Positions 31,292 to 39,123 of a DNA stretch of 64,000 nucleotides are shown in pieces. How positions within the stretch are numbered: the stretch's first letter is position 1; each line of letters begins with the position of its first letter. The position numbers and the translations under genes are program-made. The notes beneath the pieces were generated by a model. That model did no database searches. It saw only the letters and a program-made list of their open reading frames with translations, and was not told where the DNA came from. The stretch comes from CADCVT01 sp035940955 (GTDB lineage: Bacteria; Actinomycetota; Thermoleophilia; Solirubrobacterales; Solirubrobacteraceae), in assembly GCA_035940955.1 (NCBI GenBank), contig DASZEJ010000160.1, positions 8,281-72,280 of the forward strand. Reading direction: 5' to 3'.

Positions 31292-32608
31292 GTGGCCGCC
31301 GCGCACGTCCCGCCGCTCGCGGCCGGCGGCGCCGGCGGGCCGCGCCGGTCGCTGCTGCTCGCCGGCGGCGGGGTCCGCGTCGCCTACCAGGCTGGCGTGC
31401 TGTTGGCGCTCGACGAGGCGCAGCTGCGCTTCCACCACGCCGACGGCGCGTCGGGCGGGATCTTCAACCTCGCGATGCTCATGTCCGGCCTCGGGCCGGT
31501 GCAGGCATGCGAGCGCTGGCGGGCGCTCGACGTCCTGTCCTTCGCGTCGCTGCCCCCGCTGCGCCGCCTGCTCGCCGGTCCGCCGTACCCTGCGCTCGGA
31601 GGGGCGGCCGGCATCCGCAAGCGCGTGCTCCCGGCTCTGGGGGTCGACGTCGAGCGCATCCGCGCGGCGAGGGGGATGGACGCAACCTTCAACGTCTGCG
31701 ACTACGCGACCAAGCAGTGCGTCGCCGTCCCTCACGACGAGGTCGACCTCGACGTGCTGGTCGCCGGTGTGTCGCTGCCGATCGTCAGCCCCGCCGTGCG
31801 GCGCGACGGCCGCACGCTCGTCGACGCCGTCTGGATCAAGGACACGAACGTGACCGAGGCGCTGCGCCGCGGGGCCGAGGAGCTGTGGCTCGTGTGGTGC
31901 ATCGGCAACCACGGCGTCTACCGCGACGGCGCGTTCCAGCAGTACGTCCACATGATCGAGATCGCGGCGAACGGCGCGCTGCAGGGCGAGCTGGAGCTGG
32001 TGCGCGAGCGAGGCGTGCGGCTCCACGTGGTCAAGCCGAGGGTGCCGCTGCCGCTCGACCCGGACCTGCTCTTCGGCCGGATCGACGCGTCGACGCTGAT
32101 CGCGATGGGCTACCGCGACGCCTGCACGTACCTCGCCGACCCGCCGCCGGGGGGCGTCCCCGCCGACGCCTCGGCGACGCGGATGGAGGACCCGGTGCCG
32201 GGCGTCGCGTTTCGCGAGCATCTCGTCGCCGACGGGCTCGACCTGCGCGTCGGGTGGGAGGTCGACGACCTCGAGGCGTTCATGCGCGAGCCGCGCGGCA
32301 CGGTCGTCGGCGACGCGACGCACGAGCGGATCGGCGAGCGGCGTCCCGCCCGCGCGGGGTCGTTCTCGGTCGACGCCGGCGGCGAGGTCACCGCGGAGCT
32401 CCAGTTCGACGGGCTGACCGTGGAGGTCCGCCGCCGGCTGCGCGACTACGCCGACGTCGAGGTCAGCGTGGACGGCGCACCGCCCGTCTCGGTCACCCGC
32501 CGCGGCCAGCCGCCCTGGGTCGTGCTGCACGCGCGCGGCACGGGCTCGGCGCGCGAGGGCGCGGCCGCGCGCCGGCTCTTCTTGCGGTGGCTCAGATCGG
32601 CACGGTGA
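31292..32608 (+). CDS. Patatin-like phospholipase with C-terminal module shared with the GMC protein
   Basis: 438 residues. The patatin core has the oxyanion loop LLLAGGGVRVAYQAGVLLAL, the nucleophile in DGASGGIFN (Ser54 of GxSxG) and the dyad Asp178 in LVDAVWIKD. The usual DGG/DGA reads DAV, a small departure. Residues about 310-410 (DLRVGWEVDDLEAF, GSFSVDAGGEV) form a beta-rich module resembling that in the GMC protein of the same operon. GTG start. Expected to hydrolyse acyl esters of lipids. Its 3' end overlaps the convergent metallophosphoesterase by 17 nt. Confidence 0.85.
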   Translation: MAAAHVPPLAAGGAGGPRRSLLLAGGGVRVAYQAGVLLALDEAQLRFHHADGASGGIFNLAMLMSGLGPVQACERWRALDVLSFASLPPLRRLLAGPPYPALGGAAGIRKRVLPALGVDVERIRAARGMDATFNVCDYATKQCVAVPHDEVDLDVLVAGVSLPIVSPAVRRDGRTLVDAVWIKDTNVTEALRRGAEELWLVWCIGNHGVYRDGAFQQYVHMIEIAANGALQGELELVRERGVRLHVVKPRVPLPLDPDLLFGRIDASTLIAMGYRDACTYLADPPPGGVPADASATRMEDPVPGVAFREHLVADGLDLRVGWEVDDLEAFMREPRGTVVGDATHERIGERRPARAGSFSVDAGGEVTAELQFDGLTVEVRRRLRDYADVEVSVDGAPPVSVTRRGQPPWVVLHARGTGSAREGAAARRLFLRWLRSAR

Positions 32609-34091
32609 ACTCGTCCTCGACCGGCGGGTCGGCGCCCGAGTTCGCGCAGCCGCTGACGCCGAAGCAGCGCACTCGGATCTCACGGTCGCCGGCGTCGACC
32701 CGCAAGAAGCTCTTGAAGAACGGCGGCTCGTTCCAGTCGAAGAACTCCGAGGCGAGGCGGTGGAACCCGCGCTTGGCCGGGGCCGGCTGGAGCAGCCGGG
32801 CGGCGATCCTGGCCCGCCGCGAGAGCGTGACCTGCTCGCCGCGCGTCGGCTCGATCTCCAGACCGGTGCTCAGGTAGGAGGCAGCCTCCTCCGGCGTCAG
32901 CTCGAGCAGCCCGCGACCGAACGCCAGGCGGCGGTCGTAGAGCTGCGAGAAGCGCGCGAGCGAGTCGCCGCGCAGCGGATAGCACGTGAAGTCGTCCTCG
33001 GCCACGCCGTCGTCGGGCAGGTCGACGCGCGGGATCTGATGCGTGGCGTGCGTGTACGCCCCGCCGCCGCCGCTGACGACGTACTGCAGCGGGCGGCCGT
33101 CGGGCAGCGTGACGGGGTAGCGCTGGTAGTTGTGGGTGTCGCCGCCGATCGCGACCTTGTAGTTGGCGCGCTCGTCGCGGACGACGTCGTCGACGGCCTT
33201 GGCGAGCTTGGGGTCGAGGCGCCTGCTGTTGACGATCAGCGGCTTGCCGGTGACGAGGATCTTCGGCCGCCGCTGGGGCTCGAACGAGACGCGCCGCAGC
33301 CACACGGCCTGCTCCTCGTCGATCGACCCGAAGATCCCGGTGTCGATGCCGACGATCCGCACGGGACCGGCGTCGATCGCCCAGTACGGCCCTGGCTGAG
33401 GCGGGTCGGGCGCCTGCGTCACGCGCCCGCGCGCCTTGCGGATCGCGGCGAGCGTCCGGTCGTCGGGGCGCATCGTCGTGCGCCACAGCAGGCGCGCGAT
33501 CTTTCCCCTGATGCCCGGCCCCACCGGCAGCGGGGCCTGCGGCTGGTCGATGCCGCAGATGTGCGACATGAACCCGTGCAGGCCGTCGTACCAGTCGTGG
33601 TTGCCGGGGATCGCGTAGATCGGCTGGTCCAGGTCGCGGTAGGGGCGGAAGAACTTGGTGTCGTAGCCGCCCATCTCGCCGGCCGGGTACGTGACGTCGC
33701 TTGCGATGATCGTGAAGTCGGTGTCCCCCGCCTGCGACAGCAGCGCCGGCACGACCGCGTACTGGCTCTCGTCCCCCTCCCCCGGGTCGCCGAGGAGGAG
33801 GAAGGACGCCGATTCGCCGCCGCGGCGCACGACGAAGTCCGGGTCGCGACCCTCGGACTCGGCGCGCTCGCGCGCGAGCCGGACCCACACGACGCGCGCA
33901 CGGTCGACCGGGTCGTAGACGAACTTCGAGAGGGTGTCGTTGCGCGCCGCCCACAGCGTGCTGGGCCGGAGCCACGAGTCCCGCCGCTTGGTCGCGGGGA
34001 CGTCGAGGATCCACGCACCCGGCCCGTCACAGTGGGTCCACCCCGCGCCCGCCGCCGATTTCCGCGAACTATGTGGATAACTGGAATTCAC
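32592..34091 (-). CDS. Calcineurin-like metallophosphoesterase
   Basis: About 480-500 residues. Metal-binding motifs: LLGDPGEGD (first Asp; the usual DxH is GDxG), IIASDVTYPAG, the signature YAIPGNHDWYDGLHG and the late IGGDTHNYQRYPVTLP with His ligands. These mark a binuclear phosphoesterase, perhaps acting on nucleotides or lipids; it is convergent with the patatin operon. The start is uncertain. The frame is open to 34241, but codons before about 34050 end in A/T and look non-coding. GTG at 34091 is the nearest conventional start; the true one may be a rarer codon slightly downstream. No signal peptide is visible from this start. Confidence 0.8.
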   Translation of the reverse strand: MNSSYPHSSRKSAAGAGWTHCDGPGAWILDVPATKRRDSWLRPSTLWAARNDTLSKFVYDPVDRARVVWVRLARERAESEGRDPDFVVRRGGESASFLLLGDPGEGDESQYAVVPALLSQAGDTDFTIIASDVTYPAGEMGGYDTKFFRPYRDLDQPIYAIPGNHDWYDGLHGFMSHICGIDQPQAPLPVGPGIRGKIARLLWRTTMRPDDRTLAAIRKARGRVTQAPDPPQPGPYWAIDAGPVRIVGIDTGIFGSIDEEQAVWLRRVSFEPQRRPKILVTGKPLIVNSRRLDPKLAKAVDDVVRDERANYKVAIGGDTHNYQRYPVTLPDGRPLQYVVSGGGGAYTHATHQIPRVDLPDDGVAEDDFTCYPLRGDSLARFSQLYDRRLAFGRGLLELTPEEAASYLSTGLEIEPTRGEQVTLSRRARIAARLLQPAPAKRGFHRLASEFFDWNEPPFFKSFLRVDAGDREIRVRCFGVSGCANSGADPPVEDEFTVPI

Positions 34092-34245
34092 TCCACGAAA
34101 TTGTCCCGCAGGAACCTTCCGCGTCAACCCCGGCTCGCTCGCCATCGTTGCGTGTTCCAGTCCGGCCCGGCGGAGTCCACTTAGGCGGTGATGGGAGACG
34201 AGACATCGCCCCGAGCCGACCGGCCCGGAGGTCTGCGTCAACCTG

Positions 34246-34464
34246 ATGGTCGAGAACGAGGACTACGACGGCGGCTATCAGAACATCGACTCCGCCTGCG
34301 CGCGGACGGGCGGGGCCGGCAACATCAGGACGCGGGATCGGGGAGGCCCGTGCTCGTCGAACGAATACCCGGAGGACTGGCTCGCCAGCGGGACCGGGTA
34401 CGCCGAGTATCGCGGCCAGGGATATTTCGCCTCCCAGCGCAAGCTGAACACGCTGTACTGCTGA
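34246..34464 (+). pseudogene. Short Cys-containing fragment, probable gene remnant
   Basis: 72 codons from ATG at 34246, with the same frame readable upstream (PEVCVNLMVENEDYDGG) back to a stop at 34189 without an initiator. The product is rich in Tyr, Asn, Gly and has three Cys (DSACARTGG, GGPCSSNEYPEDW, TLYC end), as in secreted disulfide-bonded proteins, but has no signal peptide. I read it as the 3' end of a lost secreted protein. It could be a real small protein. The flanks 34092-34245 and 34465-34505 show nothing I can name. Confidence 0.4.
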
Positions 34465-34505
34465 GTACCGCGGGCGGGCGGCAGCTCGCCCGCCCGCCCC
34501 CTCCG

Positions 34506-34929
34506 ATGTCCATCGTGCTCCGCCACTCCTCAGGCGACGCCTCGGTCGCGGTGTTCGTGGATGCGTCGTCGGGCGAAGCGTGGCTGATCTCGGAACCGCC
34601 GCTGCGACCGCGGCTCCCGCTCACACAGACACCGCAGGTCTGCGTGATCGGCTATCCGCGGACGGAGCTGGTCCTCGCGGGGAGAGCGCCTGCCCGGGAC
34701 TACCGTGACCGGCACGTGCGTCGCGGCCCCGTCGGGCGGCGTGTTCGAGGCGCGCGTGCACGACCCGTACTGGCTCGTCGGTCTGCCCCTCTTCACGGAG
34801 CATCGGCTTGCGGAGCTTCGGCTGATCGGTCCCGGCGGCGCGGTCGTCGCTCGGCACCAGCTCGGCGACCTCCCCGGTCTCCGCGCGGTCGAACGAGACG
34901 GTTGGACGTACTACGGTCCGCGCGACTGA
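34506..34929 (+). pseudogene. Frameshifted hypothetical gene
   Basis: ATG at 34506 opens a good coding frame (MSIVLRHSSGDASVAVFVDA, then a beta-rich run ending VLAGRAPA) until about 34693. The next frame then continues the same style of protein (GTTVTGTCVAAPSGGVFEAR, DPYWLVGLPLFTEHRLAELR) to TGA at 34927. Removing one C from the run GCCCGGG at 34692-34698 would join both into a single beta-sandwich protein of about 140 residues. Either a recent +1 frameshift or a sequence error. The 3' end overlaps the convergent frameshifted gene by 19 nt. No family recognised. Confidence 0.55.
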
Positions 34930-35357
34930 AGACCCGGGGCCGCCGAGGCGGCGCGAGCCGCCTCGATCACCGGCTCGATCCTCGGCCAGTCCGCCCGGGC
35001 ACCGAAGAAGGCAGCGGCAAGGCAGCCAGCACACCAGCTCCCGGCCCCGCACCCTGCACGCGTCCCTGCGACAGGCCCGGACGACGACGCCGTCGGGCTC
35101 GCCGGAGCGCATCCGGTCGATGACCGCCTGAAGCCCGGGACGCCGCGCGAAGCGAACGCCATCCGCGCCGATGACCGAGCCGCCGGTGACGGGACCGTGC
35201 TTGACGGCGGCCGGCAGCTCCACGTAGCCGAGCGGGCCGCGAGCCCCCGCGCGCCACGCTCCAACGCGCGTGTTCGAGCGGCCTCAGGCGAGACGGTCGA
35301 GGTGAACGGCGAGTTCACCCAGTCGCCGCGTCCGCGGCGCCGGTCGTTCGCACTCAC
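34911..35357 (-). pseudogene. Frameshifted zinc-ribbon-like gene, third in the ART/MerR unit
   Basis: GTG at 35357 overlaps the TGA of the MerR-type gene (GTGA), so this was its coupled partner. Its frame looks coding for about 38 codons. From about 35240 to 35045 the neighbouring frame carries the plausible protein (VELPAAVKHGPVTGG, ARRPGLQAVIDRMRSGEPDG, VRACRRDACRVRGRELVC). Coding then returns to the first frame (AGCLAAAFFGARADWPRIEP) to the stop. The cysteines DAC and VCAGC would make a zinc ribbon. Two indels of opposite sign, or sequence errors, explain this. If repaired it would be a 145-150 residue nucleic-acid- or protein-binding protein. Confidence 0.5.
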
Positions 35358-36526
35358 CGGCTGACCGATCGCTTGACGATCCCGCGATCGTCCCTCGGGT
35401 AGACCCGGACGGCCCCGTCACCGAGTCGCGTGCTGAGCAGCTTGCCGATGCGCACCGCGTCGTTCTTGCGGGACACGCTCAGGCCGAGATCGGCGCTGAG
35501 CTTCCATCCCTTTCCCGATGCGGGGTGGACGAACAGCTCGAAATCGTCGTCGTAGAGGAGCACCTCGCCGGAGGACAACGGACCCGGCGGCTTCGTGCGA
35601 CCGGACGAGCCGCGTGGCTTCGAAACGCGCTTCTCGCGCTCGAAGACGAGGTGGCTCTCCGCATCGGACCGCGCGCTCAGATCGTCGGACGCGATGGCGC
35701 CGAACGCATCATGAAGCTTGACGGAGCGGGCGAGCGTCGTCCGGGCGAGATGCTCGCCCAAGTCATCGTCGGTGGGGGTGGCCGACCGCTCCTGCGGATC
35801 CTCGGCGGACGCCGACACCAGCACCGCACGAATTTGGCCGAGAATTCCCTGCGCGACCTCGGCGAACCGACGGCGACTCTCGGCCAGCCTCGAGCGGCGC
35901 GTCGCCAGCGTGTGCTCGACGAGCCTGACGAAGCAATCATCGTCCGCATCCGCCGCTTGGAGCGTCGTCAGGGCCGCGACCTGGTAGCGATCGAGCGCGG
36001 CGAGCGCGAACGCGTGCACGACCGCCGCGGAGAAGAACTGACGACGGCCGTCGATGCGATAGCCCGGCAGGAGCGTCGCGTTCTCCCACTCTCGTACCTG
36101 CTTGGCGGTGGCACCGGTGACCGCCGCGAGTTCGCCGACGGTCAACGGGTAATCGCGGCGCTCGCCTCCCGCAAGCATGCGCCACGGCTCCCGCACCACC
36201 AGCGTCTGCTCGTCGGTTAGGCGTTCCACGAGACCGAACTCGGACGCCAGCGGGAGGTCGACGTCGGCGTTCCGTGTCGCAGCCGTCAGGATCTCGACGC
36301 CGACGCGATCGGGCTCGACGTCGAGCCCCAGCAGCTCCCGCTGCACGTCGGAGACGTCACCGCCGAAGGCGTCGGCCCACATCGCGATCTGGCGCCGCGC
36401 GAGGGGGCTGAGATCGCGACGATCGTCGAAGCCGTCGACGAACTCGCCGTCGAGCACGTAGCCGCGCTGGTCGGCTCGGAGCTGAGGGCCGGAGAAGTCG
36501 ATACGGGTGGCCGGGGTCTCGGGCAT
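35354..36526 (-). CDS. MerR-type HTH protein with DUF2188-like C-terminal domain
   Basis: 390 residues, function unknown. The N-terminal 120 residues are charged with no named domain. Residues about 128-185 are a MerR-like winged HTH (YPLTVGELAAVTGATAKQVR, LPGYRIDGRRQFFSAAVVHA). A helical middle follows. The last 65 residues (ELFVHPASGKGWKLSADLG, RKNDAVRIGKLLSTRLGDGA) resemble DUF2188, a small strand-rich module found near toxin systems. The ATG has no SD and lies 8 nt behind a GATACA -10 box, so the mRNA should be leaderless. Two near-perfect palindromes cover the promoter and fit autoregulation. Upstream is the ART-like gene, downstream a coupled zinc-ribbon gene. Antitoxin-like role is an inference. 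Confidence 0.72.
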   Translation of the reverse strand: MPETPATRIDFSGPQLRADQRGYVLDGEFVDGFDDRRDLSPLARRQIAMWADAFGGDVSDVQRELLGLDVEPDRVGVEILTAATRNADVDLPLASEFGLVERLTDEQTLVVREPWRMLAGGERRDYPLTVGELAAVTGATAKQVREWENATLLPGYRIDGRRQFFSAAVVHAFALAALDRYQVAALTTLQAADADDDCFVRLVEHTLATRRSRLAESRRRFAEVAQGILGQIRAVLVSASAEDPQERSATPTDDDLGEHLARTTLARSVKLHDAFGAIASDDLSARSDAESHLVFEREKRVSKPRGSSGRTKPPGPLSSGEVLLYDDDFELFVHPASGKGWKLSADLGLSVSRKNDAVRIGKLLSTRLGDGAVRVYPRDDRGIVKRSVSR

Positions 36527-36534
36527 GGTGAGAC

Positions 36535-36583
36535 TGTATCAGGTCCTTACGTTCGAAGGTAAAGCCTTTCCTTCGGAAGTAAA
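36535..36583 (-). promoter_or_regulatory. Promoter with two palindromic operators before the MerR-HTH gene
   Basis: Read leftwards: -35 TTTACC (36563-36558), 17 nt, -10 GATACA (36540-36535), then 8 nt to the ATG at 36526. Palindrome 1, TTACGTTCGAAGGTAA (36547-36562), lies in the spacer and -35. Palindrome 2, TTTCCTTCGGAAGTAAA (36567-36583), lies just upstream. Each has one mismatch per 8-bp arm, and their centres are about two helical turns apart. Confidence 0.65.
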
Positions 36584-36610
36584 CCAATATCCTCACTCAG
36601 GCGCTCTCTC

Positions 36611-37057
36611 TCACGGCAGCGCGAGCGGATCGAAGAGCGTCAGAGAGTGCTGCCACTGCCCGTCGACGATGGCCGCCCATCCCACGATCTGGTTCGGGAG
36701 CTCCACGAGGCTGCCCGGATCAGCGAGATGGCGCATGCCGTCGCGCGTGTCGGGATCACTCTCGAAGGTGATGTCGGGCCCCGACGCGAGCACGACGACC
36801 GCGCGCAGCTTCTCTCGCTCGTGATACGAGCCGTCGAGGATCCGCCCGGCCAAATCTTCCTCCGTCCGCGAGCCCGGCGCGTACGGGCAGACGTAGACGC
36901 CCGCCCGCCCCTTCGTGTGCTTCGTGCCGACCTTGAAGGTCTTCGAGGCGACGATCGCTCGGGCGCGCGTGCGCTCGGTGTAGTGGAACCAGTACCGCGG
37001 GCTGCCGGGGCGGTTCCACACCAATGCGCTCCGGTAGTTCGCGATGAGATCGTCCAC
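36611..37057 (-). CDS. HYD1/ART-like protein, putative ADP-ribosyltransferase-type toxin
   Basis: 148 residues. Near the N-terminus is YWFHYTERTRARAIVASKTF, followed by a short loop and RAGVYVCPYAPG. This H-Y-T ... I-x-x-S ... G-V-Y-V order is the signature of HYD1-type ADP-ribosyltransferase-like proteins, many of which are toxins that use NAD. A conserved acidic residue expected later could be in the helix TEEDLAGRILDG or in PDTRDG; I cannot say which. No signal peptide. GTG start 6 nt behind TACGGT. It is the first gene of a three-gene unit with the MerR-HTH regulator and a zinc-ribbon gene. No similarity search could be run, so the call is tentative. Confidence 0.55.
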   Translation of the reverse strand: MDDLIANYRSALVWNRPGSPRYWFHYTERTRARAIVASKTFKVGTKHTKGRAGVYVCPYAPGSRTEEDLAGRILDGSYHEREKLRAVVVLASGPDITFESDPDTRDGMRHLADPGSLVELPNQIVGWAAIVDGQWQHSLTLFDPLALP

Positions 37058-37175
37058 TGCAGCACCGTAACGCCGAGACGACCGAGCACGACCGCTTCGA
37101 CGCCGCTTGCCCCCCGGCGCGTACGCGCATCACGCTGCCGGCGACGGCGGGCCCGATCCGTCCGCGGTCGCCGAC

Positions 37176-38183
37176 ATGGTGAGCGGGATGAGCGCAGAGG
37201 CCGCCGCACGCACGGGATGGGCCTCGCCGCCGAGCCTGGTGCCGGCCGGGGTGAGCGCGGGAGCGCTGCTCGTGGTCGCGGGCTTCGCCACCACGTGGGC
37301 GCGGTACGAGTCGCTCGCGGGCGAGGGGTGGTACGCCGTCGGTGCCGCGGAGCAGTCGACGCTGCTGGCGGACGGCGCACAGTCGCTCGTCGACGCGCTG
37401 TTGTTCGCCGGCCTGGCCGTCGCCGTCGGCCTGCTGGCGGTGGTGCTCTGGTCGCGGGTGATCGCCCGGCAGGCGCGCAACCCCAGCGCCGCGGTGCGCG
37501 CGGGGCATCGCGGAGTGCGGTGGATGCGCGACCGGCCGATCACGGCGCATCTCCTCATCCCGGCCGTGCTCGTCGCGGCCGCCGGGCTGCCGCCCGCCGC
37601 GCTCGGGTATGCGGCAGCCGCCGTCGCGCTGGTGTTGGCCTCGGCCGGCATCATCCGCCTCGCGGGCGCCGTCTTCGACGCCGTCTGGGCCGGCGAGTCG
37701 CGGGTCGCTCGATGGGGGCGCGTCCCGTTCGCTCTGGGGTGGTTGGCCGGTCTGGCGTCGGTCGTCGGAAGCTGGCGGTCGATCACTGGCGTCGTGACCT
37801 ACATCGGCGCGTTCGTCATCGGCGCCTGCGTCGCGCGCGCACATCCGGAGCTCCGGACCGCGACGGCCGTCGACCTCGTCAAGGCGCAATGGCCGGTGCT
37901 GGTCGTGATGACCCTTGCCGGCTCGGCGCTCTTCTCGGTCGCCAGCGTGGCCGATCGGCGGGACGGCCTGCGCCTCGTCGACGTACACGAGCGCGGCGCC
38001 CAGCCGTGGCGCGGCTACGAGCTCGGCGTCCGGGGCGGGCGCTCGGCGTTCCTGCGCGCCGACGGCCTGGAGCCGGTAGAGCTGCCGCCCGGATCGCTCG
38101 CCCGCGTCGAGCTCGTCGACACAGACGCCCGCGCGAGCCACCGGAGCCGCACGCTCGCGCAGCGGCTGCTCGACGCGTTCTAG
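37176..38183 (+). CDS. Polytopic membrane protein of unknown function
   Basis: 335 residues from ATG at 37176; a TTG at 37107 or ATG at 37188 are alternatives and no SD decides between them. Seven or so hydrophobic helices span residues about 20-250 (SAGALLVVAGFATTWARYES, LLFAGLAVAVGLLAVVLWSR, HLLIPAVLVAAAGLPPAALG). The last 80 residues are a soluble beta-rich tail (GYELGVRGGRSAFLRADGLE). No family recognised. It is divergent from the ART-like gene, and its TAG shares CTAG with the stop of the convergent endonuclease-like gene. Confidence 0.65.
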   Translation: MVSGMSAEAAARTGWASPPSLVPAGVSAGALLVVAGFATTWARYESLAGEGWYAVGAAEQSTLLADGAQSLVDALLFAGLAVAVGLLAVVLWSRVIARQARNPSAAVRAGHRGVRWMRDRPITAHLLIPAVLVAAAGLPPAALGYAAAAVALVLASAGIIRLAGAVFDAVWAGESRVARWGRVPFALGWLAGLASVVGSWRSITGVVTYIGAFVIGACVARAHPELRTATAVDLVKAQWPVLVVMTLAGSALFSVASVADRRDGLRLVDVHERGAQPWRGYELGVRGGRSAFLRADGLEPVELPPGSLARVELVDTDARASHRSRTLAQRLLDAF

Positions 38184-39097
38184 AGCTCGAGGTCGACGGC
38201 GACCGCGCAGTGGTCCGACGCCTTCGGCCGGTCCCATCCGACGCCGCGCAGCCGGTCGCCGCGGTAGCGCACCGCCCGGAGCGGCATGCCCTGGCGGTAG
38301 ATCTGCGGCGGGCCGTCGAGCCTCTCGGCCAGGTGCCGTGAGAGCAGGACGTAGTCGAGCTGGCGGTACTCTTCCTTGTCGTCCCAGTAGTGCGTCCAGC
38401 GCTCGTCCTCGGGCAGCCGGTCGACGACGTTCTCCACGGCCTCCCAGGCCAGCAGGTCGCCCAGGGCGGTCTCGCCCTGCTGGTCGCGCTGCGGGAAGTC
38501 GTTGAGGTCGCCGAGCACCGCGAACGGGGCGTCGCCCGCGTCGCCGAACCGCGCGCGCACGATCTGCATGACGGCGGCCACCTGGTTGACGCGGCGCCGG
38601 CGGGTTGCGGCACGGCCGCCCGCCATCGACTTGAAGTGGTTGACGAACAGGGTGACGACGGCGCCCCCGGCGTCGACGTCGACCTCGAGGCAGTCGCGCG
38701 AGAACACGCGCTCGACCGGCAGGTCGGGGTCCGGGAGGTGCTGGTAGCTGCGGACGTGGACGATCGGGAACCGGCTCATGACCGCGACATCGATGAGCCG
38801 CGGGTCGTTGCCGTCGATGCCGGCGACGTGCGGGTACTCGGCGAGGCCGAGGAACTGGTCGCGGAAGTGCTTCAGCGTGTCGAGGCCCTCGACTTCCTGG
38901 AGCGCCAGCACGTCCGCCCGCACGTCCTCGATGGCCGCCGCGGTGATCGCCTTGTCCTCGTCGCCCAGCTCCATGAACAGGCTCTCGTCGACGATCCAGC
39001 CCTTCTTGTTCGCCTGCGCCGGGTCGACGTCGCCTCTGAACCGCCAGCGGGCGAACAGATTCTCGACGTTGAAGGAGGCGAGACGAACACTGGGCAT
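38180..39097 (-). CDS. Endonuclease/exonuclease/phosphatase-family protein
   Basis: 305 residues with all EEP signatures: Asn in ASFNVENLF, Glu in VLALQEVEG, the middle ND..LIDVAVMSRFPI, His in TLFVNHFKSM, GDLNDFPQRD with the Asp/Asn pair, DYVLLS and the terminal SDHCAVAVDL. It should be a Mg-dependent phosphodiesterase acting on nucleic acid, phospholipid head groups or inositol phosphates. No signal peptide, so intracellular. ATG is 6 nt behind TATGGT. The neighbour on the right is a divergent AraC regulator, 26 nt away, which may control it. Confidence 0.88.
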   Translation of the reverse strand: MPSVRLASFNVENLFARWRFRGDVDPAQANKKGWIVDESLFMELGDEDKAITAAAIEDVRADVLALQEVEGLDTLKHFRDQFLGLAEYPHVAGIDGNDPRLIDVAVMSRFPIVHVRSYQHLPDPDLPVERVFSRDCLEVDVDAGGAVVTLFVNHFKSMAGGRAATRRRRVNQVAAVMQIVRARFGDAGDAPFAVLGDLNDFPQRDQQGETALGDLLAWEAVENVVDRLPEDERWTHYWDDKEEYRQLDYVLLSRHLAERLDGPPQIYRQGMPLRAVRYRGDRLRGVGWDRPKASDHCAVAVDLEL

Positions 39098-39123
39098 GAG
39101 CCGACCATAGCCCGCGTCGGGGT

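Noticed and set aside
34072..34080. Perfect DnaA box TGTGGATAA
   Set aside because: Only a single box, no cluster, no dnaA/dnaN/gyrB nearby; not evidence for an origin.
34188..35123. A 311-codon plus-strand frame covering the accessory region
   Set aside because: Coding character switches between frames inside it; it joins unrelated fragments and is Arg-rich in its second half.
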